NCBI GenBank assembly: GCA_947581845.1
Contig: CANPVY010000175.1
Span: 1 to 9,746 of the forward strand
Length of the DNA stretch: 9,746 nt
Direction of reading: 5' to 3'
DNA from: an uncultured bacterium
GTDB lineage: Bacteria > Gemmatimonadota > Gemmatimonadetes > Palauibacterales > KS3-K002
Shown here: piece by piece, positions 1 to 8,219 of the stretch
How the letters are laid out: each line of letters begins with the position of its first letter
Numbering within the stretch: position 1 is the first letter of the stretch
The notes under the pieces: generated by a model
What the model was told of the DNA's origin: nothing
The model's input: the letters and a program-made list of their open reading frames with translations, nothing else
Database searches by the model: none
Made by a program: the position numbers and the translations under genes

Positions 1-306
1 GAGGGTGTGACGATGGAGATGGTCAATCAGGGTCGCGATATCTACGGCGGCGCTGGCCTCTGCCATTACTGCCACGGCGCCGAGGGTGGAGGGATGCCGG
101 GCACCGGGGCCAGCCTGACGGACAGCGAGTGGATTCACAGCGATGGCTCGTACGAAGGCATCATTCAGACGGTGATGAACGGTGTGGACGCCAGCGTGTC
201 GACCAGCGGAACGGCGATGGCACCGAAGGGCGGCAGCGGCATCACCGACGAGCAGGTCAACGCTGTGGCTGCCTACGTCTACACCCTGAGCCGCGGCGGG
301 AGCTGA
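1..306 (+). CDS. c-type cytochrome, C-terminal part (5' end cut by window)
   Basis: This is a small class I monohaem cytochrome c domain, an electron carrier expected in the periplasm or on the outer face of the membrane. The haem-binding motif CHYCH is encoded at 61-75. The likely distal Met ligand is in TAMAPKG (Met codon at 217-219). The C-terminal helix QVNAVAAYVYTLS is typical of cytochrome c and cbb3-subunit-III-like domains. The frame is open to base 1. A possible start at ATG 13 sits behind GAGGG (1-5), and GTG 7 is also possible, but both would give a protein with no signal peptide. A covalent-haem protein needs export, so I think the true start and signal peptide lie upstream. It could also be the last domain of a larger oxidoreductase. 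The redox partner cannot be told from this window. Confidence 0.85.
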   Translation, partial: EGVTMEMVNQGRDIYGGAGLCHYCHGAEGGGMPGTGASLTDSEWIHSDGSYEGIIQTVMNGVDASVSTSGTAMAPKGGSGITDEQVNAVAAYVYTLSRGGS

Positions 307-600
307 CGGCGAGCTGATGCCTCCCGAATAGACCGCCCTGCGGCGGCCCCCGCCGCCATGACGCGCACATAGCGTCCGCCAACGGCTGGGTTGCCGGGGG
401 GCTCCACACTTCCTCTTTGCCTGCTGCGCGAGTACGACTGCCAGCGTTCGCCGATCTCGATTCCGGAATAGCCTGAGCATATCGGATTGGCCGAGTCCTG
501 TGCGCTCGCGCGATGCTGATGTGCTGGCTAACTTTACATGTTACCGAGCGCGCTCCAAGGAGTAATCGCTAGCCAAGGCCGCATCGGCCAGGAGGTCGGT
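307..600. other. intergenic gap between cytochrome and slipin genes
   Basis: No convincing gene is present. A GC-only hairpin (340-346 with 350-356, loop CCC) lies 33 nt after the cytochrome stop codon but has no T-run, so it is at best a weak terminator. A perfect 10-bp palindrome, ATTCCGGAAT, sits at 460-469. I found no good -35/-10 pair for the slipin gene. An in-frame ATG exists at 538, but it has no ribosome binding site and would put 21 untypical residues before the slipin membrane anchor. Confidence 0.5.
590..596 (+). promoter_or_regulatory. strong Shine-Dalgarno that sets the slipin start
   Basis: AGGAGGT lies four bases before TTG 601. It is the best ribosome binding site near the gene's 5' end. 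It favours the TTG over ATG 538, which has no purine-rich sequence before it. Confidence 0.75.
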
Positions 601-1485
601 TTGGAGATACTACTCGCTGCTCTCGCCGTGGCCGGAGCCACAGCTCTGGCGACCAGTCTTCGGATCATGTGGGAATACGAGCGAGCGGTCGTATTTCGAC
701 TGGGCCGTCTGCGGAAGGCACGCGGGCCTGGGCTCATCTTTCTGGTGCCGTTCGGCATCGAGCGCATGCAGCGGGTGAGCTTACGGATCGTCGCCATGGA
801 TATTCCGCCGCAGGACGTGATCACCCGTGATAATGTGTCGGTGAAGGTGAACGCTGTCCTTTACTTCAGGGTTGCCGATCCCGTCAAGGCGATCGTCGAG
901 GTGGAAGACTTCCTGTTTGCGACATCGCAGCTGGCGCAGACGACCCTACGCTCGGTGATCGGGCAGGCGGAGCTGGATGATCTGCTCGCCGAGCGCGAGA
1001 AATACAACAACATGCTGCGCCAGATCATCGATTCGTCGACCGATCCCTGGGGAATCGAGGTCACGGCGGTGGAGGTAAAGGACATCGATCTGCCTCAGGA
1101 GATGAAGCGGGCGATGGCGCGCCAGGCTGAGGCGGAGCGCGAGCGGCGTGCCAAGGTCGTCAACGCGCTCGGTGAGTTCCAGGCGTCGACGAAGCTGGTG
1201 GAGGCGGCGCGCATCATGAGCAAGCAGCCCGTCTCAGTGCAGCTGCGCTACCTGCAAACGGTGTCGGAGATCGCCGCGGAGAACAACTCGACGACGCTCT
1301 TCCCCATCCCGATGGATCTCTTCGAGCCGTTCATTCGGACCCTAAAGACGACCCGAGGCTCCGAAGAATCGGAGGCGGAGCTTGAAGGCAGCGAGGAGAC
1401 GATCCCCGAGCTGCCGCCGCCGGAGAGGGTGCCAGATCTCGCCAGGTCAGAAGAGCCGGCTCGCGCCAGGAAGCGGGAGCGCTAG
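601..1485 (+). CDS. slipin / stomatin-like SPFH (band 7) membrane protein
   Basis: This is a 294-residue prokaryotic stomatin (slipin), a membrane-anchored scaffold that oligomerises in the inner membrane and is linked to membrane-domain organisation and quality control. From the TTG start, residues 2-20 form one hydrophobic hairpin or TM segment. The hallmark [12 protein letters not shown] follows (25-36), then [10 protein letters not shown] and the PHB core with [16 protein letters not shown]. The helical part contains [15 protein letters not shown], and the conserved EVKDIDLP and [14 protein letters not shown] follow it. The distal helical segment ends in the typical FPIPMDL. The last ~50 residues are a low-complexity, charged tail (acidic, then ARARKRER) not needed for the family. 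Slipins are usually encoded beside NfeD; here the next gene is an unrelated 2TM protein 26 nt downstream, probably in the same transcript. The family call is secure; the physiological role is not known from the sequence. Confidence 0.95.
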   Translation: MEILLAALAVAGATALATSLRIMWEYERAVVFRLGRLRKARGPGLIFLVPFGIERMQRVSLRIVAMDIPPQDVITRDNVSVKVNAVLYFRVADPVKAIVEVEDFLFATSQLAQTTLRSVIGQAELDDLLAEREKYNNMLRQIIDSSTDPWGIEVTAVEVKDIDLPQEMKRAMARQAEAERERRAKVVNALGEFQASTKLVEAARIMSKQPVSVQLRYLQTVSEIAAENNSTTLFPIPMDLFEPFIRTLKTTRGSEESEAELEGSEETIPELPPPERVPDLARSEEPARARKRER

Positions 1486-1511
1486 ATCAACGCGAGAGTA
1501 CGTCGGCCGGA

Positions 1512-2321
1512 ATGAGCGAGAGCTCGCAAGGACATCAGCTGACGCGCCAGGACCTCGAGGTCGTCATCCGGCGCGCGGCCGAGCTCGAGGCCGAGGTTGG
1601 CAGCGCCGCACTTGAGCTGAGCGAGGCCGACGTTGTGCGTATCGCTCAAGAGGTGGGGCTCTCGGAAGAAAGCATCCGCCGAGCCCTGGCTGAGCACCAG
1701 GCAGCTGTCACGAGAGGCGGCGAGCTGCTGGCCGAGCGCGGCTGGATCTCGCGCCTCTGTGGGTCCGGTCTCGTGACCGCCACCCGCAACATCGAGCGAC
1801 CGGCGGAAGAGATCCGTCAGGAGATCGAGTCGCACTTTCAGGCTAACGAGAGTCTCCGGCTGGTGAGGCGCACGAAGATCGCCTCGTTGTGGGAGCCGGA
1901 GACCGGTGTCGTGGCCTCACTCATGCGCGGGCTGGATGTATTCGGCAAGGGCTATCAGCTGGCGAAGAAGGGCCACGCTGTCGAGTTCCGTACGGTGCCG
2001 CTCAGCGAGGAATCGAGCCAGGTCTCGCTGACCTGTGATCTCGCCAGCGAACGCGCGGGCTGGTTCTGGGGGCTGGGAGCAGCGGTTGGAGTGCCGTTGG
2101 CCTGGCTGGCGACGGCCGTCATACTGGCAAGCTACGATATTCCGAACGCCTTGGTGCTGCTGAGTCCTGTGCCGGTTGCCATCACCGTTTTGTTGGCCCG
2201 CGCCGGATACCGCCGCGCCGTCGAGAAGATGCGACGCGTACTCGACGGCTTGCTCGACCGTGTCGAGCACGGGGAGGCGCTGGAACCGCCCAGACCGTCG
2301 TGGCGTGATCTGCTTAAGTAG
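1512..2321 (+). CDS. two-TM membrane protein with N-terminal helical module, unknown function
   Basis: This is a 269-residue protein I cannot assign to a named family. Residues ~10-62 form a compact helical module (DLEVVIRRAAELEAE, a Leu-rich turn, then EADVVRIAQEVGLSEESIRRALAE). The second half resembles a helix-turn-helix-like or small helical recognition fold. I have seen this style in many Gemmatimonadota proteins of unknown role, often ahead of a membrane part. A middle alpha/beta region (~85-180) follows. Two hydrophobic segments come next at about 184-206 and 210-230, joined by a short SYDIPN turn, and then a basic amphipathic C-terminal tail. Both termini are therefore likely cytoplasmic. 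No signal peptide or catalytic motif is visible. The ATG lies 26 nt after the slipin stop, so co-transcription and a slipin-related membrane role are plausible inferences. The ribosome binding site is weak (GGCCGG). Confidence 0.75.
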   Translation: MSESSQGHQLTRQDLEVVIRRAAELEAEVGSAALELSEADVVRIAQEVGLSEESIRRALAEHQAAVTRGGELLAERGWISRLCGSGLVTATRNIERPAEEIRQEIESHFQANESLRLVRRTKIASLWEPETGVVASLMRGLDVFGKGYQLAKKGHAVEFRTVPLSEESSQVSLTCDLASERAGWFWGLGAAVGVPLAWLATAVILASYDIPNALVLLSPVPVAITVLLARAGYRRAVEKMRRVLDGLLDRVEHGEALEPPRPSWRDLLK

Positions 2322-2391
2322 CCTGCTGCAGCGGCAGCTGTCTATCGACGACGGCGGGTGAGGCCGACCCGAAAGCAGGCGTTCCAGGTGT

Positions 2392-2434
2392 GGCACGACG
2401 GGCAGTGGGGATTCGCCAACTGCCTCGCGGTGCC
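2392..2434 (+). repeat. imperfect two-part hairpin after the 2TM gene
   Basis: GGCAC (2392-2396) pairs with GTGCC (2430-2434), and GGCAGT (2401-2406) pairs with ACTGCC (2419-2424). A small internal loop separates the two stems, and a 12-nt apical loop closes the structure. It lies ~70 nt after the stop of the 2TM gene. Only a poor T-rich stretch (GTTTCT at 2441-2446) follows, so it is a weak candidate terminator or another RNA structure. Confidence 0.35.
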
Positions 2435-2457
2435 CTATGGGTTTCTGGCTGTCCGGG

Positions 2458-2466
2458 TGCTAGAAT
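2458..2466 (+). promoter_or_regulatory. candidate extended -10 promoter for the small secreted protein
   Basis: TGCTAGAAT matches the extended -10 form TGnTATAAT at all but one position. No good -35 hexamer is found at 16-18 nt, which is tolerated by extended -10 promoters. The predicted transcription start is near 2473. The transcript would carry a ~90-nt leader, containing the hairpin at 2490-2525, before the ATG at 2563. Confidence 0.35.
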
Positions 2467-2486
2467 CACGTGTAGGCAGGTGAGCG

Positions 2487-2579
2487 ATGGCGACAGGACC
2501 ACGCGACCCGACCGTGGTCCTGCGCTGCGGCGTTTGTCCTGAAGGCTTGGTGGGTTGGCAAGATGTTGGCCTTGCTTAG
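2487..2579 (+). CDS. possible 30-residue leader ORF overlapping the next gene
   Basis: ATG 2487 follows AGGTGAG (2478-2484) and opens a 30-codon frame ending in TAG 2577-2579, which overlaps the next gene's start by 17 nt in another frame. The peptide has a CGVC pair and no clear homology that I recognise. The strong hairpin 2494-2522 lies inside it. It has the shape of an upstream leader peptide that could couple translation to the following gene. It may equally be chance, since short ORFs are common in GC-rich DNA. Confidence 0.2.
   Translation: MATGPRDPTVVLRCGVCPEGLVGWQDVGLA
2490..2525 (+). repeat. perfect 10-bp inverted repeat in a leader region
   Basis: CAGGACCACG (2494-2503) and CGTGGTCCTG (2513-2522) are perfect inverted copies around a 9-nt loop. 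GCG/CGC extends the stem by 3 bp past one bulged A (2493). It is the strongest stem I found in the non-coding DNA. It lies downstream of the candidate -10 at 2461 and 37 nt before the ATG at 2563. No U-run follows directly, so a simple intrinsic terminator is unlikely. A leader structure or a protein-binding site fits better. Confidence 0.6.
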
Positions 2580-3033
2580 TGGAAACCGAGTGGCGCTACC
2601 GGTTGCTGCCCTGGCTGTGGTCGGCCTGAGCAGCGGCGGTTGCGAATCCCCGCGCTCCCGTCCTACCGCGGCGGGTCCGCCTCTCCCAGCGACGAGCGTG
2701 GCGGTGGCGAGTCCTGTGACCCAGGCGCTCGTCCCCTCCGACTCCACCGTGCGCGTGGTTGTGGGTGCCACGGGCCTTCTCCAGGCTGTGGAGTACTTCC
2801 TGGTCTGGTCTGCGGTGCGGGATACCCTCGGCTGGGATCGGCAGGAGTTCAGAGAACCGCAGGATTCGGTACAGGTGGTGTTCCAGGTGCCGATTCCTGA
2901 CCTCAAGACCGGCACGCAGCTGGAGATCCGTGCGGTGGCGGAGAACGTGATTGGCGAGCGGGAGCTCTCGGCGCCGGTCTACGTGCTCGTGATCGAGTGC
3001 GACTTGTACCCGATCGCGTGCTACGGGCTGTAG
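2563..3033 (+). CDS. small exported, probably lipid-anchored beta-rich protein, unknown function
   Basis: This is a 156-residue protein. Residues 1-26 look like a signal peptide: a short N-region with Arg9 and a hydrophobic core VALPVAALAVVGL. Cys27 sits in SGGC, an imperfect lipobox because a Ser replaces the usual Leu at -3, so lipidation is likely but not certain. A Pro/Ser/Thr-rich linker (~30-45) leads into ~100 residues of alternating hydrophobic strands (DSTVRVVVGA, DSVQVVFQVPIP, TQLEIRAVAEN). This is consistent with an Ig- or fibronectin-III-like beta sandwich. The C-terminus has two cysteines (ECDLYPIACYGL) that could form a disulfide after export. No enzyme motif is seen. The start has only a weak ribosome binding site. 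It stands alone between the slipin pair and recF; no partner can be named. Confidence 0.65.
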   Translation: MLALLSGNRVALPVAALAVVGLSSGGCESPRSRPTAAGPPLPATSVAVASPVTQALVPSDSTVRVVVGATGLLQAVEYFLVWSAVRDTLGWDRQEFREPQDSVQVVFQVPIPDLKTGTQLEIRAVAENVIGERELSAPVYVLVIECDLYPIACYGL

Positions 3034-3145
3034 GCTAGGTTACCGGCTAGCAAGAAGCGCAGCTTGGGCGTTGTAGCTGGGCTGGCGGGGCGGATGGGGG
3101 CGGCAAAATCGACGAAATTGGCGGATTCTCTTCCGGGCGGCGACC

Positions 3146-3174
3146 TTGAGAAAGGGCGCGCAACTACTTAGATT
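3146..3174 (+). promoter_or_regulatory. sigma70-type promoter placed for leaderless recF
   Basis: TTGAGA (3146-3151) matches the -35 consensus at five of six bases. TAGATT (3169-3174) matches the -10 at four of six. The spacer is exactly 17 nt. The expected start of transcription, about seven bases after the -10, falls at 3180-3182, on the GTG initiation codon at 3181. No Shine-Dalgarno precedes that GTG, which agrees with a leaderless transcript. Confidence 0.55.
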
Positions 3175-3180
3175 TCGTAC

Positions 3181-4314
3181 GTGTTTCTCTCGCGTCTCGG
3201 TCTCCGGAATTTCCGGAATTTTGAACAGGCTGTCGTGGAGTTTCCGGAGCGTGGGGCGGCCTTGATCGGCGATAACGGTCAGGGCAAGACGAATCTGCTG
3301 GAAGCTGGCTACTACCTTGAGATCTTCCGCTCGTTCCGGGGGGCGCGGGACGAGCAGTTGATTACGTTCGGGTGTGGGCACTTCCGGGTCGAAGGGGTTC
3401 TCTCCGACGACGAGGGTGGTGCGGAGGTGGAGGTGGCGGCTGCCTATGCGCGTGAAGGCCGCCGGAAGAAGGTCATTCTTGACGGGCGCGAGCCCGGCCG
3501 GATGGGTGAGGCCATCGGGCACGTCAGCGCCATCATCTTCACTTCCAGCGACGTGGAGATCGTGGCCGGTGGGCCCGGTGCCCGGCGACGCTTCCTCGAC
3601 ATCATGCTGTCGCTCGTCGAGCCGGGCTACCTGCCAGCTCTGCAGCGCTACCGGCAAATTCTGTCCCAGCGTAACGAGCTACTGCGCAATGGGGCGAGCC
3701 TGGCCGAGTTGGCGGCCTGGAGTGCCGGGCTGGCCTTCGTCGGCAGCCGAATCAGCGAGGCACGGGCGCGCTGGATCGCCGCGCGAGGGGCCAGCTTTTC
3801 CCGTTACTACGCCGCGATCTCGGGAGAACGGGAGGCCGGGTTGGCGTACCTGCCTTCCGTGCCAGCTCCCGACAGCGGCGGCGAGCGGGAAACGTCGGGC
3901 TGGTCGGAGTCCTTTCACTCGGAGATCGAGCGGCGGGCTGATCAGGAGAGGCGCCGCGGCCTGACCCTGGTGGGGCCGCACCGCGACGACGTTAGCTTCT
4001 GGGTAACGGATGGCGGCGAGCGGTTGCAGCTCAGGACCTTCGGTTCAGCGGGTCAACAGCGGACCGCGGCGATCGCGCTCAGGATGGCTGAGGCGGAGAC
4101 TTTGCGCGCTGCGCGCGGCAGGCGACCGATCCTCATGCTCGACGATGTGTTCGCTGAGCTCGACGCGCAGCGGGCCGAGCGTGTCGTGGAGCTGTTGATG
4201 GCCGAGGAATGGGGGCAGGTCATCGTGACCTCACCGAAGCCGACCGAGTTCGCGCTGTTGGGCAACAGCCTGGCGCGATATCGGATTGCCGGCGGGGAGG
4301 TGGCTCACCTGTGA
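3181..4314 (+). CDS. recF: DNA replication and repair protein RecF
   Basis: RecF is an SMC/Rad50-like ATPase that works in the RecFOR pathway, helping RecA load at single-strand gaps and stalled forks. The 377-residue length is normal. The N-terminus LGLRNFRNF is the family hallmark just after the start, which supports GTG 3181. Walker A is GDNGQGKT (residues 30-37). The signature motif is around FGSAGQQRT (287-295), and Walker B is ILMLDD followed by VFAELD (317-328). The segment GGPGARRRFLDIMLSLVEPGYL and the following YRQILSQRNELL are strongly RecF-like. The stop overlaps the start of dciA by four bases (GTGA), so the two are translationally coupled. dnaN, the usual upstream neighbour, is absent; a small secreted-protein gene precedes instead. 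The RNFRNF codons make a nine-base tandem repeat near 3208-3225, explained by the protein motif. Confidence 0.97.
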   Translation: MFLSRLGLRNFRNFEQAVVEFPERGAALIGDNGQGKTNLLEAGYYLEIFRSFRGARDEQLITFGCGHFRVEGVLSDDEGGAEVEVAAAYAREGRRKKVILDGREPGRMGEAIGHVSAIIFTSSDVEIVAGGPGARRRFLDIMLSLVEPGYLPALQRYRQILSQRNELLRNGASLAELAAWSAGLAFVGSRISEARARWIAARGASFSRYYAAISGEREAGLAYLPSVPAPDSGGERETSGWSESFHSEIERRADQERRRGLTLVGPHRDDVSFWVTDGGERLQLRTFGSAGQQRTAAIALRMAEAETLRAARGRRPILMLDDVFAELDAQRAERVVELLMAEEWGQVIVTSPKPTEFALLGNSLARYRIAGGEVAHL

Positions 4315-4625
4315 GCGAGGTCCGCGGCGGCTCGCTGCAGCGGATCGGGCCGCTGGTTGACGGGCTCCTGCGGGCGCGCAGCCTTGCCGAGGGTGTGGAG
4401 CGCGCGTCGGTGATACCGGAGTGGAGCCGGCTCGTGGGTCCGCAGATCGCACGCGTCGCCACTCCGGTGGGCTTCGATCGTCGGACGTTGTTCGTGGAGG
4501 TTCGCTCGTCTGCCTGGCTCATGGAGCTGGAGATGATGGAGCGTCGCATCTTGGCGACGCTCAATTCGGGCCACGAGCGGGCGGTGTTTGAGAGGATTGT
4601 GTTTAGGCTGGCTGAGGGCGGCTAG
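4311..4625 (+). CDS. dciA: DciA / DUF721 replicative helicase loader
   Basis: This is a 104-residue DUF721 protein. DciA family members load the replicative helicase DnaB in bacteria that lack DnaC or DnaI. The domain is recognisable from the helical start (IGPLVDGLLRARSL), the W38-xx-LVG core (PEWSRLVGPQIARVATPVGF) and the strand-turn RRTLFVEVRSSAWLMEL with W69. Together these are the KH-like DUF721 core. I chose GTG 4311: it overlaps the recF stop as GTGA, GGGGAGGT lies nine bases before it (4294-4301), and the family pattern begins right after it. Longer in-frame starts inside recF add residues with no similarity. The protein is short for DciA and nearly only the core domain, without the disordered C-terminal extension seen in some relatives. 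Its position between recF and gyrB is the common conserved order. Confidence 0.9.
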   Translation: MSEVRGGSLQRIGPLVDGLLRARSLAEGVERASVIPEWSRLVGPQIARVATPVGFDRRTLFVEVRSSAWLMELEMMERRILATLNSGHERAVFERIVFRLAEGG

Positions 4626-6731
<2,106 letters not shown>

Positions 6732-6732
6732 T

Positions 6733-7842
6733 CTATAGCTTGACTTCCCCGCCCGCGTACTCGCGGAGTCGCTGTACCTGCTCGGAACGACCGAGGACGA
6801 TCATCACATCGCCGGCCTCGAGGCGGGTCTCTGGACCCGGGTTGTAGATGGGCAGCCCTGTCTGGCCTGTCCGCCGCAGGCCCAGGACAATCAGCCCGGT
6901 CCGCTGAGGTATTCTGGCTTCGGCAAGGCTCTGGCCCACCAGCTGGGAGCCGGGCGGGACCGGCGCCTGTTCCAGGCGAAGCTCTATTCCTGCCTCGCTG
7001 ATCACACAATCCAGGAAGCTGACGACGTGGGGGCGCAGCAGGGAGTAGACCATACGGATCCCGCCGGTCACGTTCGGTGAGACGACATGCTCTGCACCCG
7101 CGCGTCGCAGCTTTTCGAGCGACTCCTCGTTGTAAGCGCGGGTGACTATGTTAAGGTCGGGGTTGAGGTAACGCGCCGTCATGCAGACGAGCAAGTTGTC
7201 GGCGTCATCTGCGAGACAGGTGGCGAGGCCATTGGCCTTCTCCACCTGGGCGATCTTGAGCGTCTGCTCCTGTGTTGCGTCTCCCTCGACCACCAGGATG
7301 TCGGGGTGGCTTTCGCGCACCAGGGCGATTCGGGCCGGGTCATGCTCGATGATCACGAACGGGCTCTTGGCCTGGATCATCTCGCCGACCATGACACGAC
7401 CCATCCGCCCCATACCGCAGATGATGTAGTGATCTGATAACCGCTCGATGCTGCGCATGATCTTACGCCTCCGCAGTGCGCCCCCTAGATCGAGTTCGAC
7501 GATTAGCGCCGTCGTGAGTGCCCACCAGATCCCCAGGCCGATCACGCCCAGGAAGACCAGCCCGAGGGTGAACGTGCGTCCTTGTGGTGACAGGGGGTGG
7601 ACCTCCATGAATCCCACGGAGGACACCGTGGTTACGGACATGTAGAGAGCGTCCGTCCAGCCCCAGCCCTCTACCAGCATGTAGCCCAGCGTGCCGATCA
7701 GGAAGACGACGACGAAGTAAAGCCCCGCCCAGGCGAAGCGCGCACGGAATGGGCGCAGAGCCTCGCCAAGGGTGATGGGTGGCTGGCCTATGACGGCTCT
7801 GCTGGGCGATTCGCGGCTGACGACCGCGCCACGTCGGGTCAT
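6733..7842 (-). CDS. two-TM RCK-gated potassium-channel family protein
   Basis: This 369-residue membrane protein joins a 2TM pore to a cytoplasmic RCK (TrkA-N/TrkA-C) regulator, the layout of MthK and GsuK-like channels. TM1 is about 36-58 and the pore helix about 62-74. The filter SVGFM (75-79) replaces canonical TVGYG, and TM2 is about 90-116. RCK-N starts near 138 with the nucleotide motif GMGRMG (143-148), Glu166 at the end of strand 2 in IIEHDP, and VVEGDAT (184-190). RCK-C is ~283-365, ending with GDVMIVLG. An in-frame TGA six bases upstream fixes ATG 7842 as the earliest start, though no clear Shine-Dalgarno precedes it. A better site precedes Met129 (separate entry). The stop codon lies one base from the gyrB stop on the other strand. 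Function is probably ligand-gated K+ flux; given the altered filter, selectivity is uncertain. Confidence 0.93.
   Translation of the reverse strand: MTRRGAVVSRESPSRAVIGQPPITLGEALRPFRARFAWAGLYFVVVFLIGTLGYMLVEGWGWTDALYMSVTTVSSVGFMEVHPLSPQGRTFTLGLVFLGVIGLGIWWALTTALIVELDLGGALRRRKIMRSIERLSDHYIICGMGRMGRVMVGEMIQAKSPFVIIEHDPARIALVRESHPDILVVEGDATQEQTLKIAQVEKANGLATCLADDADNLLVCMTARYLNPDLNIVTRAYNEESLEKLRRAGAEHVVSPNVTGGIRMVYSLLRPHVVSFLDCVISEAGIELRLEQAPVPPGSQLVGQSLAEARIPQRTGLIVLGLRRTGQTGLPIYNPGPETRLEAGDVMIVLGRSEQVQRLREYAGGEVKL
7456..7472 (-). promoter_or_regulatory. possible internal ribosome binding site and start for a free RCK subunit
   Basis: On the minus strand GGAGG (7472-7468) lies nine bases before the in-frame ATG for Met129 (7458-7456). 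This is exactly at the linker between TM2 and the RCK domain. Initiation here would make a soluble 241-residue RCK protein. MthK of Methanothermobacter is known to produce such a second product from an internal Met. Here the evidence is only the motif and its position; the GGAGG is also explained by Arg codons CGG-AGG. Confidence 0.4.
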
Positions 7843-8219
7843 CCGTCAGAGCCGGTAGCGAACCTGGCCTGGGGACGTTCTCGGCCGCGATTCGCCGCTG
7901 CCGTAGGCGTTTGTGCACGGCGGGTGCCCACCGCGCGCCCCTTCACATCTCGCATGAGATCTTCTGTCTAGGTGGCCGCCCCTCTGTCGCTTAGAGGATC
8001 AACGATATGGGAACACCGCATTCTAGTGGAGCGCTCTGCAAACGGCAATCGCCCGCCACGCGGAACACCGGCGGCCGAGCGGCGTTCTATACCAGTATTC
8101 GTAGGGTTTGGCCGCAGAAAGGCTGGGTAATAGGCCCATCCTCGCGTGGGAGAGGCTGGCAGCGTATCTTGGAACTCCGCTTGAGAGTCACTGCGCTGCC
8201 GCGCGCTACGGAGGTACCG
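7843..8219. other. divergent intergenic region, no gene seen
   Basis: These 377 bases separate two divergent genes and should hold promoters for both. I found no -35/-10 pair that I trust in either direction. A 9-bp direct repeat GGAACACCG occurs at 8010-8018 and 8062-8070, and a short inverted repeat ATCTC/GAGAT lies at 7947-7960. Either could be a regulator site or chance. Open frames here are shadows without family features. GGAGGT (8210-8215) is the ribosome binding site of the next gene. Confidence 0.5.

Noticed and set aside
340..356. GC hairpin after the cytochrome gene as an intrinsic terminator
   Set aside because: The stem is all G/C with a three-base loop, but no T-run follows; common by chance in this GC-rich DNA.
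2391..2440. tRNA-like fold between the 2TM and secreted-protein genes
   Set aside because: No T-loop (GTTCGANTC) or anticodon arm pattern; simple nested stems explain the pairing.
3034..3051. GCTAG/CTAGC stem right after the secreted-protein stop as a terminator
   Set aside because: Only five base pairs, an eight-base loop and no T-run; also readable as a simple GGCTAG direct repeat.
3034..3180. Possible replication origin next to recF
   Set aside because: No TTATCCACA-like DnaA boxes or AT-rich unwinding stretch seen; the gap is only 147 nt and GC-rich.
3208..3225. Tandem nine-base repeat in recF
   Set aside because: It encodes the RNFRNF hallmark of RecF, so the protein explains it.
8088..8133. 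TATACC or TAATAG as -10 elements for the peptidase gene
   Set aside because: No -35 at acceptable spacing (14-15 nt at best for TTGGCC/TTTGGC), so not supported.
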